From Novosphingobium sp. MD-1 (GTDB lineage: Bacteria > Pseudomonadota > Alphaproteobacteria > Sphingomonadales > Sphingomonadaceae): 64,000 nucleotides of DNA. This document shows, piece after piece, positions 1-9,776 of the stretch (its first letter is position 1; every line of letters begins with the position of its first letter). The notes under the pieces are model-generated. The model made no database searches and had not been told where the DNA came from. It saw nothing but the letters and a program-made list of their open reading frames with translations. The DNA lies in assembly GCF_001014975.1 (NCBI RefSeq), contig NZ_BBXA01000020.1, positions 62,001 to 126,000 on the forward strand. The letters are read 5' to 3'. Made by a program: the position numbers and the translations under genes.

Positions 1-2129
<2,129 letters not shown>

Positions 2130-2153
2130 GGGGGGTGACGTGAGGGCGAAGCC

Positions 2154-3971
2154 GTGAGCGGGGCGGCGGGCGTCAGCATCGGATCGGGCGCCACGCGCTT
2201 CGCGGTGCGCGCGCCGCTGGCCGAGGCGGTATGGCTGTGCCTGTTCGACGAGGGCGGCGAACGGCGCGAACCCATGGCGCGCTTCGGCGAGACGTGGATC
2301 GCGGAACTGCCCGGCGATCTTGCCGGCGCGCGCTATGGCTATCGCGCCGCAGGCCCGTGGGCGCCCGAACGCGGACTGTGGTTCGATCCGGCCAAGCTGC
2401 TGGTCGATCCCCATGCCGTGGAGCTGGACCACCGCTTCGCCTACGATCCGCGCTTGTCGCAATTCGGGGTGGACACGGCACCGCTCGTGCCCAAGGCGAT
2501 CGTTCCCGGCGCGCTCCCGGCCTGCCCCGATGAAGCCCCGCGCTTCACCCGCGGCGGGCTGATCTACGAAGTGAACGTGCGCGCCTTCACCATGCTGCAC
2601 CCCGATGTGCCGGAGGCGCTGCGCGGGACGGTGGCGGCGCTGGCCCATCCTGCCGTGCTCGCCCACCTCCAGAAGCTCCACGTCAGTGCGGTGGAGCTGA
2701 TGCCGATCGTGGCGTGGATCGACGAACGCCACCTGCCACCGCTTGGGCTGTGCAACGCCTGGGGCTACAACCCGGTGGCGCCGATGGCGCTCGATCCCGG
2801 CCTGTGCCCCGGCGGCGTGGCCGAACTGCGCGATACCGTGGCCGCGCTTCATGCGGCGGGGATCGGCGTGCTACTCGATCTGGTGTTCAACCACACCGGC
2901 GAAAGCGACGTGTTCGGCCCCATCCTTTCGCTGCGCGGGCTGGACAACGCCGCCTATGCCCACGCGCCCGACGGCAGCCTGATCAACGATACCGGCTGCG
3001 GCAATACGCTCGATTTCGGCAACCCGGCGGTGCGGCGGCTGACGCTCGACACGCTGCGCCATTTCGTGCGCCATGCCGGCGTTGACGGCTTCCGCTTCGA
3101 TCTTGCCCCGATCCTGGCGCGCAGCCCCGGCTTTGCCGCCGATGCCCCGATCTTCGCCGAGATCGCCGCCGATCCGCTGCTGGCCGACCGGGTGATGATC
3201 GCCGAACCGTGGGACATCGGCCCCGGCGGATACCAGCTCGGCCGGTTCCCCGACACCTGGCTCGAATGGAACGACCGCTACCGCGACGATGTGCGGCGCT
3301 TCTGGCGCGGCGATGCCGGCGTGGGCGTGCTGGCGACGCGCGTCGCCGGATCGTCCGACGTGTTCGGCCAGGAAAGCTGCCGCAGCGTGAACTTCCTCGC
3401 CGCGCACGACGGGTTCACGCTGGCCGATAGCGTAGCCTACGCACACCGCCACAACTGGACCAATGGCGAGGACAACCGCGACGGCCATGGCGAGAACTTT
3501 TCGTGGAACAACGGGGTGGAAGGCCAGACCGACGACTCCGCCGTGCTCACGCGCCGCGCGGCGGACCTGCGCGCGCTGCTGGGCACGCTGTTCGGCTCGA
3601 CCGGCACGATCATGCTGACCGCCGGCGACGAGTTCGGCCGCACGCAGCAGGGCAACAACAACGCTTACGCGCAGGACAACGCGATCGGCTGGGTCGACTG
3701 GGCCGGCCGCGACCGCGCACTGGAAGACTGGGTCGCCAGCCTCGCCGCCTGGCGCGCCGCGCGGGCGGGCTGGTTCACCCGCTTCCCGGAGGACGGAGAG
3801 TGGTCATCGCTCGATGGCCGGCCGATGGATGCGGCGCTGTGGGAAGCCCCCGAAACGGAGGGCTTCCGCTATGCCTCGCACGATCCGGCCCGCCCCTTCG
3901 CGCTGACGATCGACCGGGCCGCCCGGCTGGCCCTGCCTGCCGATGCCGCACCCGCCGATAATCAGGGATGA
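2154..3971 (+). CDS. glgX: Glycogen debranching enzyme GlgX
   Basis: A GH13 isoamylase-type enzyme that hydrolyses alpha-1,6 branches left on phosphorylase-trimmed glycogen. It has an N-terminal CBM48-like beta domain (about residues 5-110) followed by the TIM barrel. The catalytic set is intact: nucleophile D316 in DGFRFD, acid/base E351 in IAEPWD, and transition-state stabiliser D419 in AAHDGF. At 605 residues it is somewhat shorter than many GlgX proteins (about 650-700), mainly at the C-terminus. The GTG at 2154 is preceded by GAGGGCGAA, a usable ribosome-binding site. The 3' end overlaps the convergent flavoprotein gene by 10 bases. Last gene of the glycogen operon. Confidence 0.94.
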   Translation: MSGAAGVSIGSGATRFAVRAPLAEAVWLCLFDEGGERREPMARFGETWIAELPGDLAGARYGYRAAGPWAPERGLWFDPAKLLVDPHAVELDHRFAYDPRLSQFGVDTAPLVPKAIVPGALPACPDEAPRFTRGGLIYEVNVRAFTMLHPDVPEALRGTVAALAHPAVLAHLQKLHVSAVELMPIVAWIDERHLPPLGLCNAWGYNPVAPMALDPGLCPGGVAELRDTVAALHAAGIGVLLDLVFNHTGESDVFGPILSLRGLDNAAYAHAPDGSLINDTGCGNTLDFGNPAVRRLTLDTLRHFVRHAGVDGFRFDLAPILARSPGFAADAPIFAEIAADPLLADRVMIAEPWDIGPGGYQLGRFPDTWLEWNDRYRDDVRRFWRGDAGVGVLATRVAGSSDVFGQESCRSVNFLAAHDGFTLADSVAYAHRHNWTNGEDNRDGHGENFSWNNGVEGQTDDSAVLTRRAADLRALLGTLFGSTGTIMLTAGDEFGRTQQGNNNAYAQDNAIGWVDWAGRDRALEDWVASLAAWRAARAGWFTRFPEDGEWSSLDGRPMDAALWEAPETEGFRYASHDPARPFALTIDRAARLALPADAAPADNQG

Positions 3972-5593
3972 ATCCCCGATTTGCCCGGTGAGAGAATACC
4001 GTTGGGATCGATCGCGCGCTTGAGCGTGCGGTTGAAGTCGCGGTTCACCTCGCCGTATTGCTGCGCCACGAGGTCCATCGAATTGACCCCGGTGCGATAG
4101 CTGGCCCAGCCCTGCGCGCCGAAGCGCGTGACCAGTTCGCGATAGCAGGCGTCGGCCTTCTGTTCCTGCGCCGGGTCGGCCTTGTCGAACAGCAGCGCGA
4201 GGATGTGGTGCAGATCGCGCCAGCCGATCGCATAGGCGGCGGTGTAATCGAAGCCGTGCTTTTCGACGATCTCCTTCGCCAGCGCGGTCTGCCGCTCCGC
4301 CTCCACGCCGCGCGCCGCCGCCACGGGGGCGAACCAGGCCAGGCCACCGCCCGCCCCGCGCCAGCGCAGCAGGCCCACTTCGTCCAGGTTGAGGCCGCCC
4401 TGCATCAGCGTCTGGTGGTGGTGGAACCACGGGTTGCCTTCCATCTCCGCCGCCGTCAGCACCTCGCCGCCGCTCGCGGTCAGCGTCGCCCGGATAATCG
4501 GCTCCACCCCCGCCACCGTCTGTTCGGTGCCATAGAGCGCGAAATAGGTGTTCCACATGCCAAGGCCGTTGGCGCTGGCCGCCTTCTTCAGCGAGGCTTC
4601 ATCGAGCGGCGCGCCATCGGGCACGATCTCGTTGCGCCGCTTGAACATGGCCAGCTGGTACGATGCGCTCATCATCAGATTGCAGTTGGCGACAAGGTTG
4701 GACACGCGCAGCGGCCGCATCGCCTCGATGATCTTCGGCACGTCCTCCATATTGGCATGGCGCACCATGAAGGGCTTGTAGACCGGGGGCTTGGGCATCA
4801 GCCACAGGCCCATTTTGGTGACAATGCCGAAGTTCGACTGGGTGAAGAGGCCATCGAGATAAGGCCCGTAGCCCCACTTGAACGCCTGCCACGCCGTGCT
4901 GCCCTTGATGCTGCCCATGCCGGTGCGCATCAGGCGTCCATCGGGCAGGCACACTTCCATGCCGCACTGGAACATGAAGTGTTCGCCATAGGGCGTGTAG
5001 CCCACTCCGCGATCAAGCGTGTTGCCCACCGGCGAGGCGATCGGGCCGACGGTAGGCACGTCGATCCACAGCGGGATCTTGTGCTCCTCCAGGTAATCCT
5101 TGAGCTGCTGGTAGGTGACGCCCGGTTCGAGCAGGCAGGTGCCGAGATCGGCGTCCACTTCCAGGATGCGGTTCATCCGCTTGAGATCGAGCACCACCTG
5201 CCCCGGCGTGGCCGGCGCCGTCATGCCATAGCCCATGTTCTTGCCGGTCGAGACGGTCCACAGCGGCTGCTTGTAGGTATTGGCGATGCGGACGATCTCC
5301 TGCACCTCCTCCACCGACTGCGGGCAGACCGCGCCCACCGGCTTGTACTGGTGAGCGGGATCGGGAATGTAGGTCTTCGACCAGGGCACCACCGCCTCCT
5401 CGTCGCCGAACACCCATTCCGCGCCGACCACGCCCCGGAACGCCTTCATCGCGCCGGCAAAGTCCGCCTTGGTGCGCCCCGGCGCCAGCGGCGCGGGGTT
5501 GGCCGCGCTCGCCCCAGTACCCAGCCCCGCCGCCAGCGAAGCCCCCAGCCCGGTGCCGAGCAGGCTGCGACGATCGATCGAAAAGCCGCTCAT
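3962..5593 (-). CDS. FAD-binding oxidase of the p-cresol methylhydroxylase / vanillyl-alcohol oxidase type, Tat-exported
   Basis: A 543-residue flavoprotein with a PCMH-type FAD domain (about residues 60-270, including CPQSVEEVQEIV and STGKNMGYG) and a C-terminal substrate domain. These features match the flavoprotein subunit of 4-cresol dehydrogenase and eugenol hydroxylase. Such enzymes oxidise 4-alkylphenols through a quinone-methide intermediate and pass electrons to a partner cytochrome c. The N-terminus has a twin-arginine motif (D-R8-R9-S-L-L) followed by a hydrophobic, Ala-rich stretch, so export of the folded FAD protein to the periplasm is inferred. The ATG at 5593 shares bases with the stop of the cytochrome gene; the longer in-frame start lies inside that gene. 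The substrate is unknown, and I could not assign the flavin-linking residue. Confidence 0.85.
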   Translation of the reverse strand: MSGFSIDRRSLLGTGLGASLAAGLGTGASAANPAPLAPGRTKADFAGAMKAFRGVVGAEWVFGDEEAVVPWSKTYIPDPAHQYKPVGAVCPQSVEEVQEIVRIANTYKQPLWTVSTGKNMGYGMTAPATPGQVVLDLKRMNRILEVDADLGTCLLEPGVTYQQLKDYLEEHKIPLWIDVPTVGPIASPVGNTLDRGVGYTPYGEHFMFQCGMEVCLPDGRLMRTGMGSIKGSTAWQAFKWGYGPYLDGLFTQSNFGIVTKMGLWLMPKPPVYKPFMVRHANMEDVPKIIEAMRPLRVSNLVANCNLMMSASYQLAMFKRRNEIVPDGAPLDEASLKKAASANGLGMWNTYFALYGTEQTVAGVEPIIRATLTASGGEVLTAAEMEGNPWFHHHQTLMQGGLNLDEVGLLRWRGAGGGLAWFAPVAAARGVEAERQTALAKEIVEKHGFDYTAAYAIGWRDLHHILALLFDKADPAQEQKADACYRELVTRFGAQGWASYRTGVNSMDLVAQQYGEVNRDFNRTLKRAIDPNGILSPGKSGIHP

Positions 5594-5907
5594 TGTCCGT
5601 GCTCCTCCTTGCGCGCGGGCGCCGCCGCGATCCACGCCGCCAGCGCGTCAAGCTCCGCTGGCGTCACTTCGGTCGGGCGGAACGCGGGCATCCCGTTCTG
5701 GCCATGCCGCGCCACGTATTTCACGGTTTCGGCGGGCAAGTGACGGCCCAGCAGGATCGGGCCGACGTTGCGGCCGTGGCAGTACCCGCACACTTTCGCA
5801 TAGACCTGCTCGGGCGCGCGCGGCGCCTGCGCCTCTCCCAGCCGCTGCTGCGCCGTGACCGGGCCAGCCAGCGCCAGCGCGATCATGCCTCCATACACGC
5901 GAAGCAT
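5590..5907 (-). CDS. Class I c-type cytochrome, partner subunit of the flavoprotein
   Basis: A small periplasmic cytochrome of 105 residues. It has a signal peptide ending near V-T-A-Q (residues 17-20), one haem site C40-G-Y-C43-H44, and a likely methionine ligand M73 in NGMPAF. Monohaem proteins of this kind accept electrons from PCMH-type flavoproteins, and the stop overlaps the flavoprotein start. I chose the ATG at 5907 because GGGAG precedes it and the signal peptide begins there. An in-frame ATG at 5949 would lie only about 10 bases after the predicted transcription start and has a poor ribosome-binding site. Probably regulated by the upstream TetR protein. Confidence 0.88.
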   Translation of the reverse strand: MLRVYGGMIALALAGPVTAQQRLGEAQAPRAPEQVYAKVCGYCHGRNVGPILLGRHLPAETVKYVARHGQNGMPAFRPTEVTPAELDALAAWIAAAPARKEEHGQ

Positions 5908-5952
5908 CCCACAACTCCCGTCCGGGGGCTGTGCACCCCCTTTTTTCATATC

Positions 5953-5965
5953 TTACTATATGTAA
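5953..5965. promoter_or_regulatory. Candidate repressor operator (TTAC-N5-GTAA)
   Basis: A short inverted repeat, TTAC-TATAT-GTAA, sits in an AT-rich pocket of otherwise GC-rich DNA, directly downstream of the -10 hexamer of the cytochrome/flavoprotein promoter. A repressor bound there would cover the transcription start. The adjacent TetR gene is the natural candidate. The arms are only four bases, so this is suggestive. Confidence 0.45.
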
Positions 5966-5966
5966 A

Positions 5967-5995
5967 ATTTGAACGCGGATGGGATAGGGAGTCAA
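5967..5995 (-). promoter_or_regulatory. Sigma-70 promoter for the cytochrome-flavoprotein operon
   Basis: Reading leftward, TTGACT (5995-5990), a 17-base spacer and TCAAAT (5972-5967) match the housekeeping consensus at 5/6 and 4/6 positions. The start would fall near 5960, giving a leader of about 50 bases before the ATG at 5907. Confidence 0.55.
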
Positions 5996-6056
5996 GCGCT
6001 GCGAACGCCGCGCGTGTCACGCTGCGAAATGCGGGCAGGTGCCCCGAAAACGGGCA

Positions 6057-6719
6057 TCAAAGATCGGCAAGCGGGGTGCGCGCCAGCACCGCCGCCTTCG
6101 CGGGAGCCATGCCCAGCCCGACAAGCACGGACTCGGCGATCTGGGCCGGGTAATCCTCCCCCGTCTCCTCGCGCAGCAGGGTCACCAGCGCCGAAAGCGT
6201 CGCGCCGAGCACGACATCGCGGCCGATGCGCGCGTCAGTGATGCGGAAGGCGCCGGACGCCATGCCCTCTTCCACCGTGCGCTGCGCCTGCTGGTGCGTC
6301 TCCGCGCCGAAGATGATGCCGCAGGCGCTGATGTTGACGATCGACCAGGCCCAGCGCGCATCCTGCTGCCCGCGCCGCAGGTAGTACCGGATCGCGGTGG
6401 CGGTGCGCTGCGCGGCATCCGGCAGCGTGCCGATCGCCTGCACCACCGCCGCCAGGAAATCGTGCGTCACTTCCCAGGACAGCGCCTCGCGCAAGTCCTC
6501 CATCCCGGTGAAGTGGTTATAGAACGTGGGACGGGTGATCCGCGCCGCGTCGCAGATTTCCTCGACGCGGGTAAACAGGCCGTTCTGCCGCCCGAACAGA
6601 TCGAACGTCGCCGCCAGAATCCGCGTGCGGGTGCGCGCCTTGCGCTCGCGGCCGATTTCGGCACGGCGTTCGCCATCGATTCTGCGCTCGCCCGCGCGTG
6701 CTGTGCCGGCCATTTCCAT
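6057..6719 (-). CDS. TetR/AcrR-family transcriptional regulator
   Basis: A 220-residue regulator with the TetR helix-turn-helix near residues 30-80 (ILAATFDLFGRQ, then ITRPTFYNHF), followed by a helical C-terminal ligand domain without a recognisable ligand signature. It lies on the same strand directly upstream of the cytochrome-flavoprotein pair, with about 150 bases between, and an operator-like repeat is in that gap. Control of the flavocytochrome operon by an aromatic inducer is inferred. The N-terminal 25 residues are charged and poorly conserved in appearance, so the true start may be internal. Confidence 0.85.
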   Translation of the reverse strand: MEMAGTARAGERRIDGERRAEIGRERKARTRTRILAATFDLFGRQNGLFTRVEEICDAARITRPTFYNHFTGMEDLREALSWEVTHDFLAAVVQAIGTLPDAAQRTATAIRYYLRRGQQDARWAWSIVNISACGIIFGAETHQQAQRTVEEGMASGAFRITDARIGRDVVLGATLSALVTLLREETGEDYPAQIAESVLVGLGMAPAKAAVLARTPLADL

Positions 6720-6766
6720 CGCCGGGGCTTAACGCGCGGGCCGTGGTGCAGGCAATGGTCCGCGGA

Positions 6767-7450
6767 TCAGCGCTCCGCCAGATGCTGACCCCGCCCATCG
6801 CCGATGGAGCCGAGACGCGGCAACGGCCGCTTGCCCGCGACCGCCGAACGCAAGCCGTCCGGCAGCAATTGCGAGAGCAGAAGCTGGCCGAAGGTCCACT
6901 CGCCCAGATCGGATTCCGCGTTGATATGACCGGCCGGCCCCGCATCGGCGAAACGGCTGCCCCATACCGTGGCCAGGCGACGCGCTGCGCTGAAGCGCAG
7001 GTAGGGATCGTTGCGACTGGCGACGAGGATCGAGGGGAACGGCAGTTCGGCAGGCGGGAACGGCGCAAACCGGGTCAGCCGCCGGTCAAGCGGGCGCTCC
7101 TCCACGTCCGGCGGCGCCACCAGCAGCGCACCCACCACCGGCCCGTCGCGGCCGGGCTGTTCGTATTCGGCCCACCATGCCACGGCAAGGCAGCCCAGGC
7201 TGTGCGCGACGAGCACCACGGGGCGGTCGGCCCGCTGGATCGCCAAGTTCAGCTTGTTGACCCAGGTGTTGCGATGTGGATCGTCCCACAGGCCAAGGTC
7301 GACCCGGTGGCAATTGTCGAATTCCTGTTCCCAGATGGTCTGCCAGTGGCCGGGGCCGCTGTTGTTCAGCCCGGGAACAGTGAGCACAAGGGGTTCGCGA
7401 TCGGTGTTGGTGCCGGAAGGCAGCCCCGAAAGCAGCGTATGGGTGGCCAT
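6767..7450 (-). CDS. RBBP9/YdeN-family serine hydrolase
   Basis: A 227-residue compact alpha/beta hydrolase. The N-terminal strand reaches the TVPGLNNSGPGHWQ signature typical of the RBBP9/YdeN group. The triad can be placed as S84 in VAHSLGC, D148 in ASRNDPY and H175 in AGHINAE. Substrates of bacterial members are mostly unknown. The ATG at 7450 is chosen over an upstream in-frame start because CAGGAG lies eight bases before it. It lies upstream of the TetR gene on the same strand, but a shared function is not evident. Confidence 0.85.
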   Translation of the reverse strand: MATHTLLSGLPSGTNTDREPLVLTVPGLNNSGPGHWQTIWEQEFDNCHRVDLGLWDDPHRNTWVNKLNLAIQRADRPVVLVAHSLGCLAVAWWAEYEQPGRDGPVVGALLVAPPDVEERPLDRRLTRFAPFPPAELPFPSILVASRNDPYLRFSAARRLATVWGSRFADAGPAGHINAESDLGEWTFGQLLLSQLLPDGLRSAVAGKRPLPRLGSIGDGRGQHLAER

Positions 7451-7508
7451 GATTGCATCTCCTGAAGGATTGCCGGCCGGTCGACTCGGAATACGTCCCG
7501 ACGCCCTC

Positions 7509-7536
7509 AAGATAACTCAACTCATAAAGTAGACAA
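7509..7536 (-). promoter_or_regulatory. Candidate sigma-70 promoter for the RBBP9-type hydrolase
   Basis: Reading leftward, TTGTCT (7536-7531), 16 bases and TATCTT (7514-7509), in a locally AT-rich stretch, about 55 bases before the start codon at 7450. Confidence 0.4.
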
Positions 7537-7943
7537 TGCCCGGGCGGTGGAATGATTTCTTTTCAGGCCCAAGCGCGGGCTTGGCATCTGGCGTGCCGGA
7601 TCCGATCCGCGCGGCGGAGAATTAACGATCTGTAATTGCCCTGACACATCGCGGGAAGAAGCGAACGGCTAGATGCGGTATCGGCCTTGAATTCCAACTT
7701 CAGCGGATAGGGGCCGAAGTGCGCAGCAATCCCGGGACAGACGGCCGGCTTTCGGGCCAGCCGCCTGTCCTTGGAGCCAGGCGCCGGCACCGGCGTCACA
7801 ATAATGGCACACTCGCGGTGCCACGAGCCGGAAGGATGTTTCGCTTGCTGGAATACACGATCGGCGACGTCTATCGGGCATGGGCTTGCGCTCCGCAGGC
7901 CTTTTTCTGACGCCAGATCACACCAAGCGCCAAACCGCCGTTG
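7537..7943. other. Gene-poor interval with no supported gene
   Basis: About 400 bases between the hydrolase promoter and the deacetylase gene. Short open frames here have no recognisable domain, ribosome-binding site or signal peptide. The only structure I see is the inverted repeat TGGCAC-N7-GTGCCA at 7805-7823, of unknown role. It may include the promoter of the deacetylase operon, but no clear -35/-10 pair was found. Confidence 0.5.
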
Positions 7944-8723
7944 ATGACCGCAAGCTCCTCTTCCTCCCGCCGTCTGCTCGTGTCGATCCACGATGTCTCG
8001 CCGCGTTTCGAGCGGCAGGTCGATGCACTGGCCGAACGGCTTGCCGCGCATCTGGGCGGACCGCGCTTTGCCATGCTGGTCATTCCCGATCACTGGCACG
8101 GCGCCCCGCTGGCCGAAGCGCAGGCATTTCAGCGCCGTTTGCGGGACTGGGCCGATGCGGGCGTGGAAATGTTCCTGCACGGCTGGTCGCACATCGACGA
8201 AACGCCACCCCAGGGTAGCGTGGCCGGCTTCAAGGCGAAGCGCATGACCGCTGGTGAAGGCGAGTTCCTCAGCCTTTCCCGCGCCGAGGCCCTGGCGCGC
8301 ATGACGCGAGGGCGGGCGCTGGTGGAAGAGGCGATCGGCCGTCCGGTCGCCGGCTTCATCGCACCGGCCTGGCTTTACAGCGATGGCGCACTGGAGGCCG
8401 CGCGCGACGCCGGCTTCGCGTTGGCGGAAGATCACATGAAGGTCTGGGAGCCGGCCACCGGCGCGGTCGTCGCCCGTGGCCCCGTGGTCACCTGGGCCAG
8501 CCGCAGCCGCCCCCGCATCGCCAGTTCGATCGCCTTCGCGGCGCTGGCCCGCACGGCCTTGCCGCACGTGCTGCCAACGCTGCGTCTCGCGGTCCATCCC
8601 GGCGATTGCAGCGTACCGGCCCTGCTTGCCAGCATCGACAGCACGCTGCGCTGCTTCCTGCGCACGCACCGGGCCAGCCGCTACGATTCGGTCGCCACCG
8701 CGCCAAAGGCGCTGGCCGCGTGA
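7944..8723 (+). CDS. Polysaccharide deacetylase-like protein (DUF2334 type)
   Basis: A 259-residue protein of the NodB-like TIM-barrel superfamily. LLVSIHDVSP near the N-terminus carries the Asp that usually binds metal, MFLHGWSH carries the His-x3-His pair, and GFIAPAW forms the next conserved strand. A deacetylase or amidohydrolase role on a carbohydrate or glycolipid is inferred. No signal peptide is apparent, so it may act on a cytoplasmic precursor. The ATG at 7944 is used rather than the TTG just before it. It is followed on the same strand by a flippase-like membrane protein and a glycosyltransferase; together they look like one pathway. Confidence 0.8.
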   Translation: MTASSSSSRRLLVSIHDVSPRFERQVDALAERLAAHLGGPRFAMLVIPDHWHGAPLAEAQAFQRRLRDWADAGVEMFLHGWSHIDETPPQGSVAGFKAKRMTAGEGEFLSLSRAEALARMTRGRALVEEAIGRPVAGFIAPAWLYSDGALEAARDAGFALAEDHMKVWEPATGAVVARGPVVTWASRSRPRIASSIAFAALARTALPHVLPTLRLAVHPGDCSVPALLASIDSTLRCFLRTHRASRYDSVATAPKALAA

Positions 8724-8852
8724 CGCGCCGCCTGCCGCCTCCGCCGCGGACCGTTCATCCGGCCGCAAGGTTTGCCGCCCTAGGCGCGGCTCGATCCTGC
8801 TACCGGCCCGCCACCGAGTTGCGGCCATGCTGTTTCTCTCAAGGTTTTCGCG

Positions 8853-9776
8853 ATGACTAGCGCGTCCGATGTCTCCGCACCCGGGATGAGCCTGCCCGAT
8901 CCGATCGCCGCCGGCGCTGGGCTGCGCAAGTGGAGCCCCCTGCTCGGTCCCGCCATCTCGCTGGCGATTCTCGGCGCGGTCCTGCTGCAGCTGCGCGAGC
9001 TGAACTGGTCGATGATCTGGTCGATCATCCCCCGATCGCCGTTGGTGTGGCTGGTGCTTGCGGCCAGCTATTTCGCCGCGCCGGCCGCGGACTGGCTGAT
9101 CTTCCGCCGCCTGTGGAACATCCCGGCGGCGGGCTTCATCCCACTGGTCAAGAAGATGATCGGCAACGAGCTACTGCTCGGTTACGTCGGCGAGGTCTAC
9201 TTCTACGACTGGGCGCGCAAGCATGTGAAGATGGAAGGTTCGCCCTTCGGCGCGGTGAAGGACGTGGCCATCCTCTCGGCGCTGGCGGGCAACATCCTCA
9301 CGCTGGCCATGCTGGCGCTGGCCTGGCCGCTGATCGGGCTGCTGGGCTTCGGCAAGGACGGCAACCTCATGGCGATGTCGATCGGCATCGTCCTGCTGAC
9401 CTCGCTGGTCATCATGTTCTTCCGCAACGGGCTGCTCAGCCTGCCGCGCGACGAACTGATCTACACCTTCGTCGTCCATTGCCTGCGCGTGATCGCCAAC
9501 ACCGGCTTCGCCGCGCTGGCCTGGCACCTGATCCTGCCGGGCGTGAGCCTGGGATCGTGGCTGCTGCTGGCCACGATGCGCCTGCTGATCTCGCGCCTGC
9601 CGCTGATCCCCAACAAGGACATCGCCTTTGCCGGCGTCGCCACCCTGCTGGTGGGCGAACACCTCAAGATCGGGGTGATGATCGCGATGGTCTCGATGCT
9701 GATCCTGGCCACGCACGTCATCCTGTTTCTGGCGCTGACGGTGCTGGACGCGGTGCGCAAGGAAAAGGCGGCGTAG
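8853..9776 (+). CDS. Flippase-like integral membrane protein (lysylphosphatidylglycerol synthase TM-like family)
   Basis: A 307-residue protein with about seven or eight hydrophobic helices, beginning near residues 30-48 (LGPAISLAILGAVLL) and ending near residues 270-298. It resembles the membrane part shared by MprF-like and UPF0104/AglD-like proteins, which are often next to glycosyltransferases and proposed to move or present lipid-linked sugars. It has no catalytic lysyltransferase domain. The stop is separated by zero bases from the ATG of the glycosyltransferase, so the two are tightly coupled. A role in lipid-linked glycan handling is inferred from context only. Confidence 0.75.
   Translation: MTSASDVSAPGMSLPDPIAAGAGLRKWSPLLGPAISLAILGAVLLQLRELNWSMIWSIIPRSPLVWLVLAASYFAAPAADWLIFRRLWNIPAAGFIPLVKKMIGNELLLGYVGEVYFYDWARKHVKMEGSPFGAVKDVAILSALAGNILTLAMLALAWPLIGLLGFGKDGNLMAMSIGIVLLTSLVIMFFRNGLLSLPRDELIYTFVVHCLRVIANTGFAALAWHLILPGVSLGSWLLLATMRLLISRLPLIPNKDIAFAGVATLLVGEHLKIGVMIAMVSMLILATHVILFLALTVLDAVRKEKAA

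Noticed and set aside
7719..7910. Open frame of 63 codons in the gap before the deacetylase gene
   Set aside because: No ribosome-binding site, no domain, arginine-rich composition typical of shadow frames in high-GC DNA.
7563..8828. 421-codon leftward frame across the deacetylase gene
   Set aside because: Antisense shadow of the rightward deacetylase, which has domain motifs and operon context.
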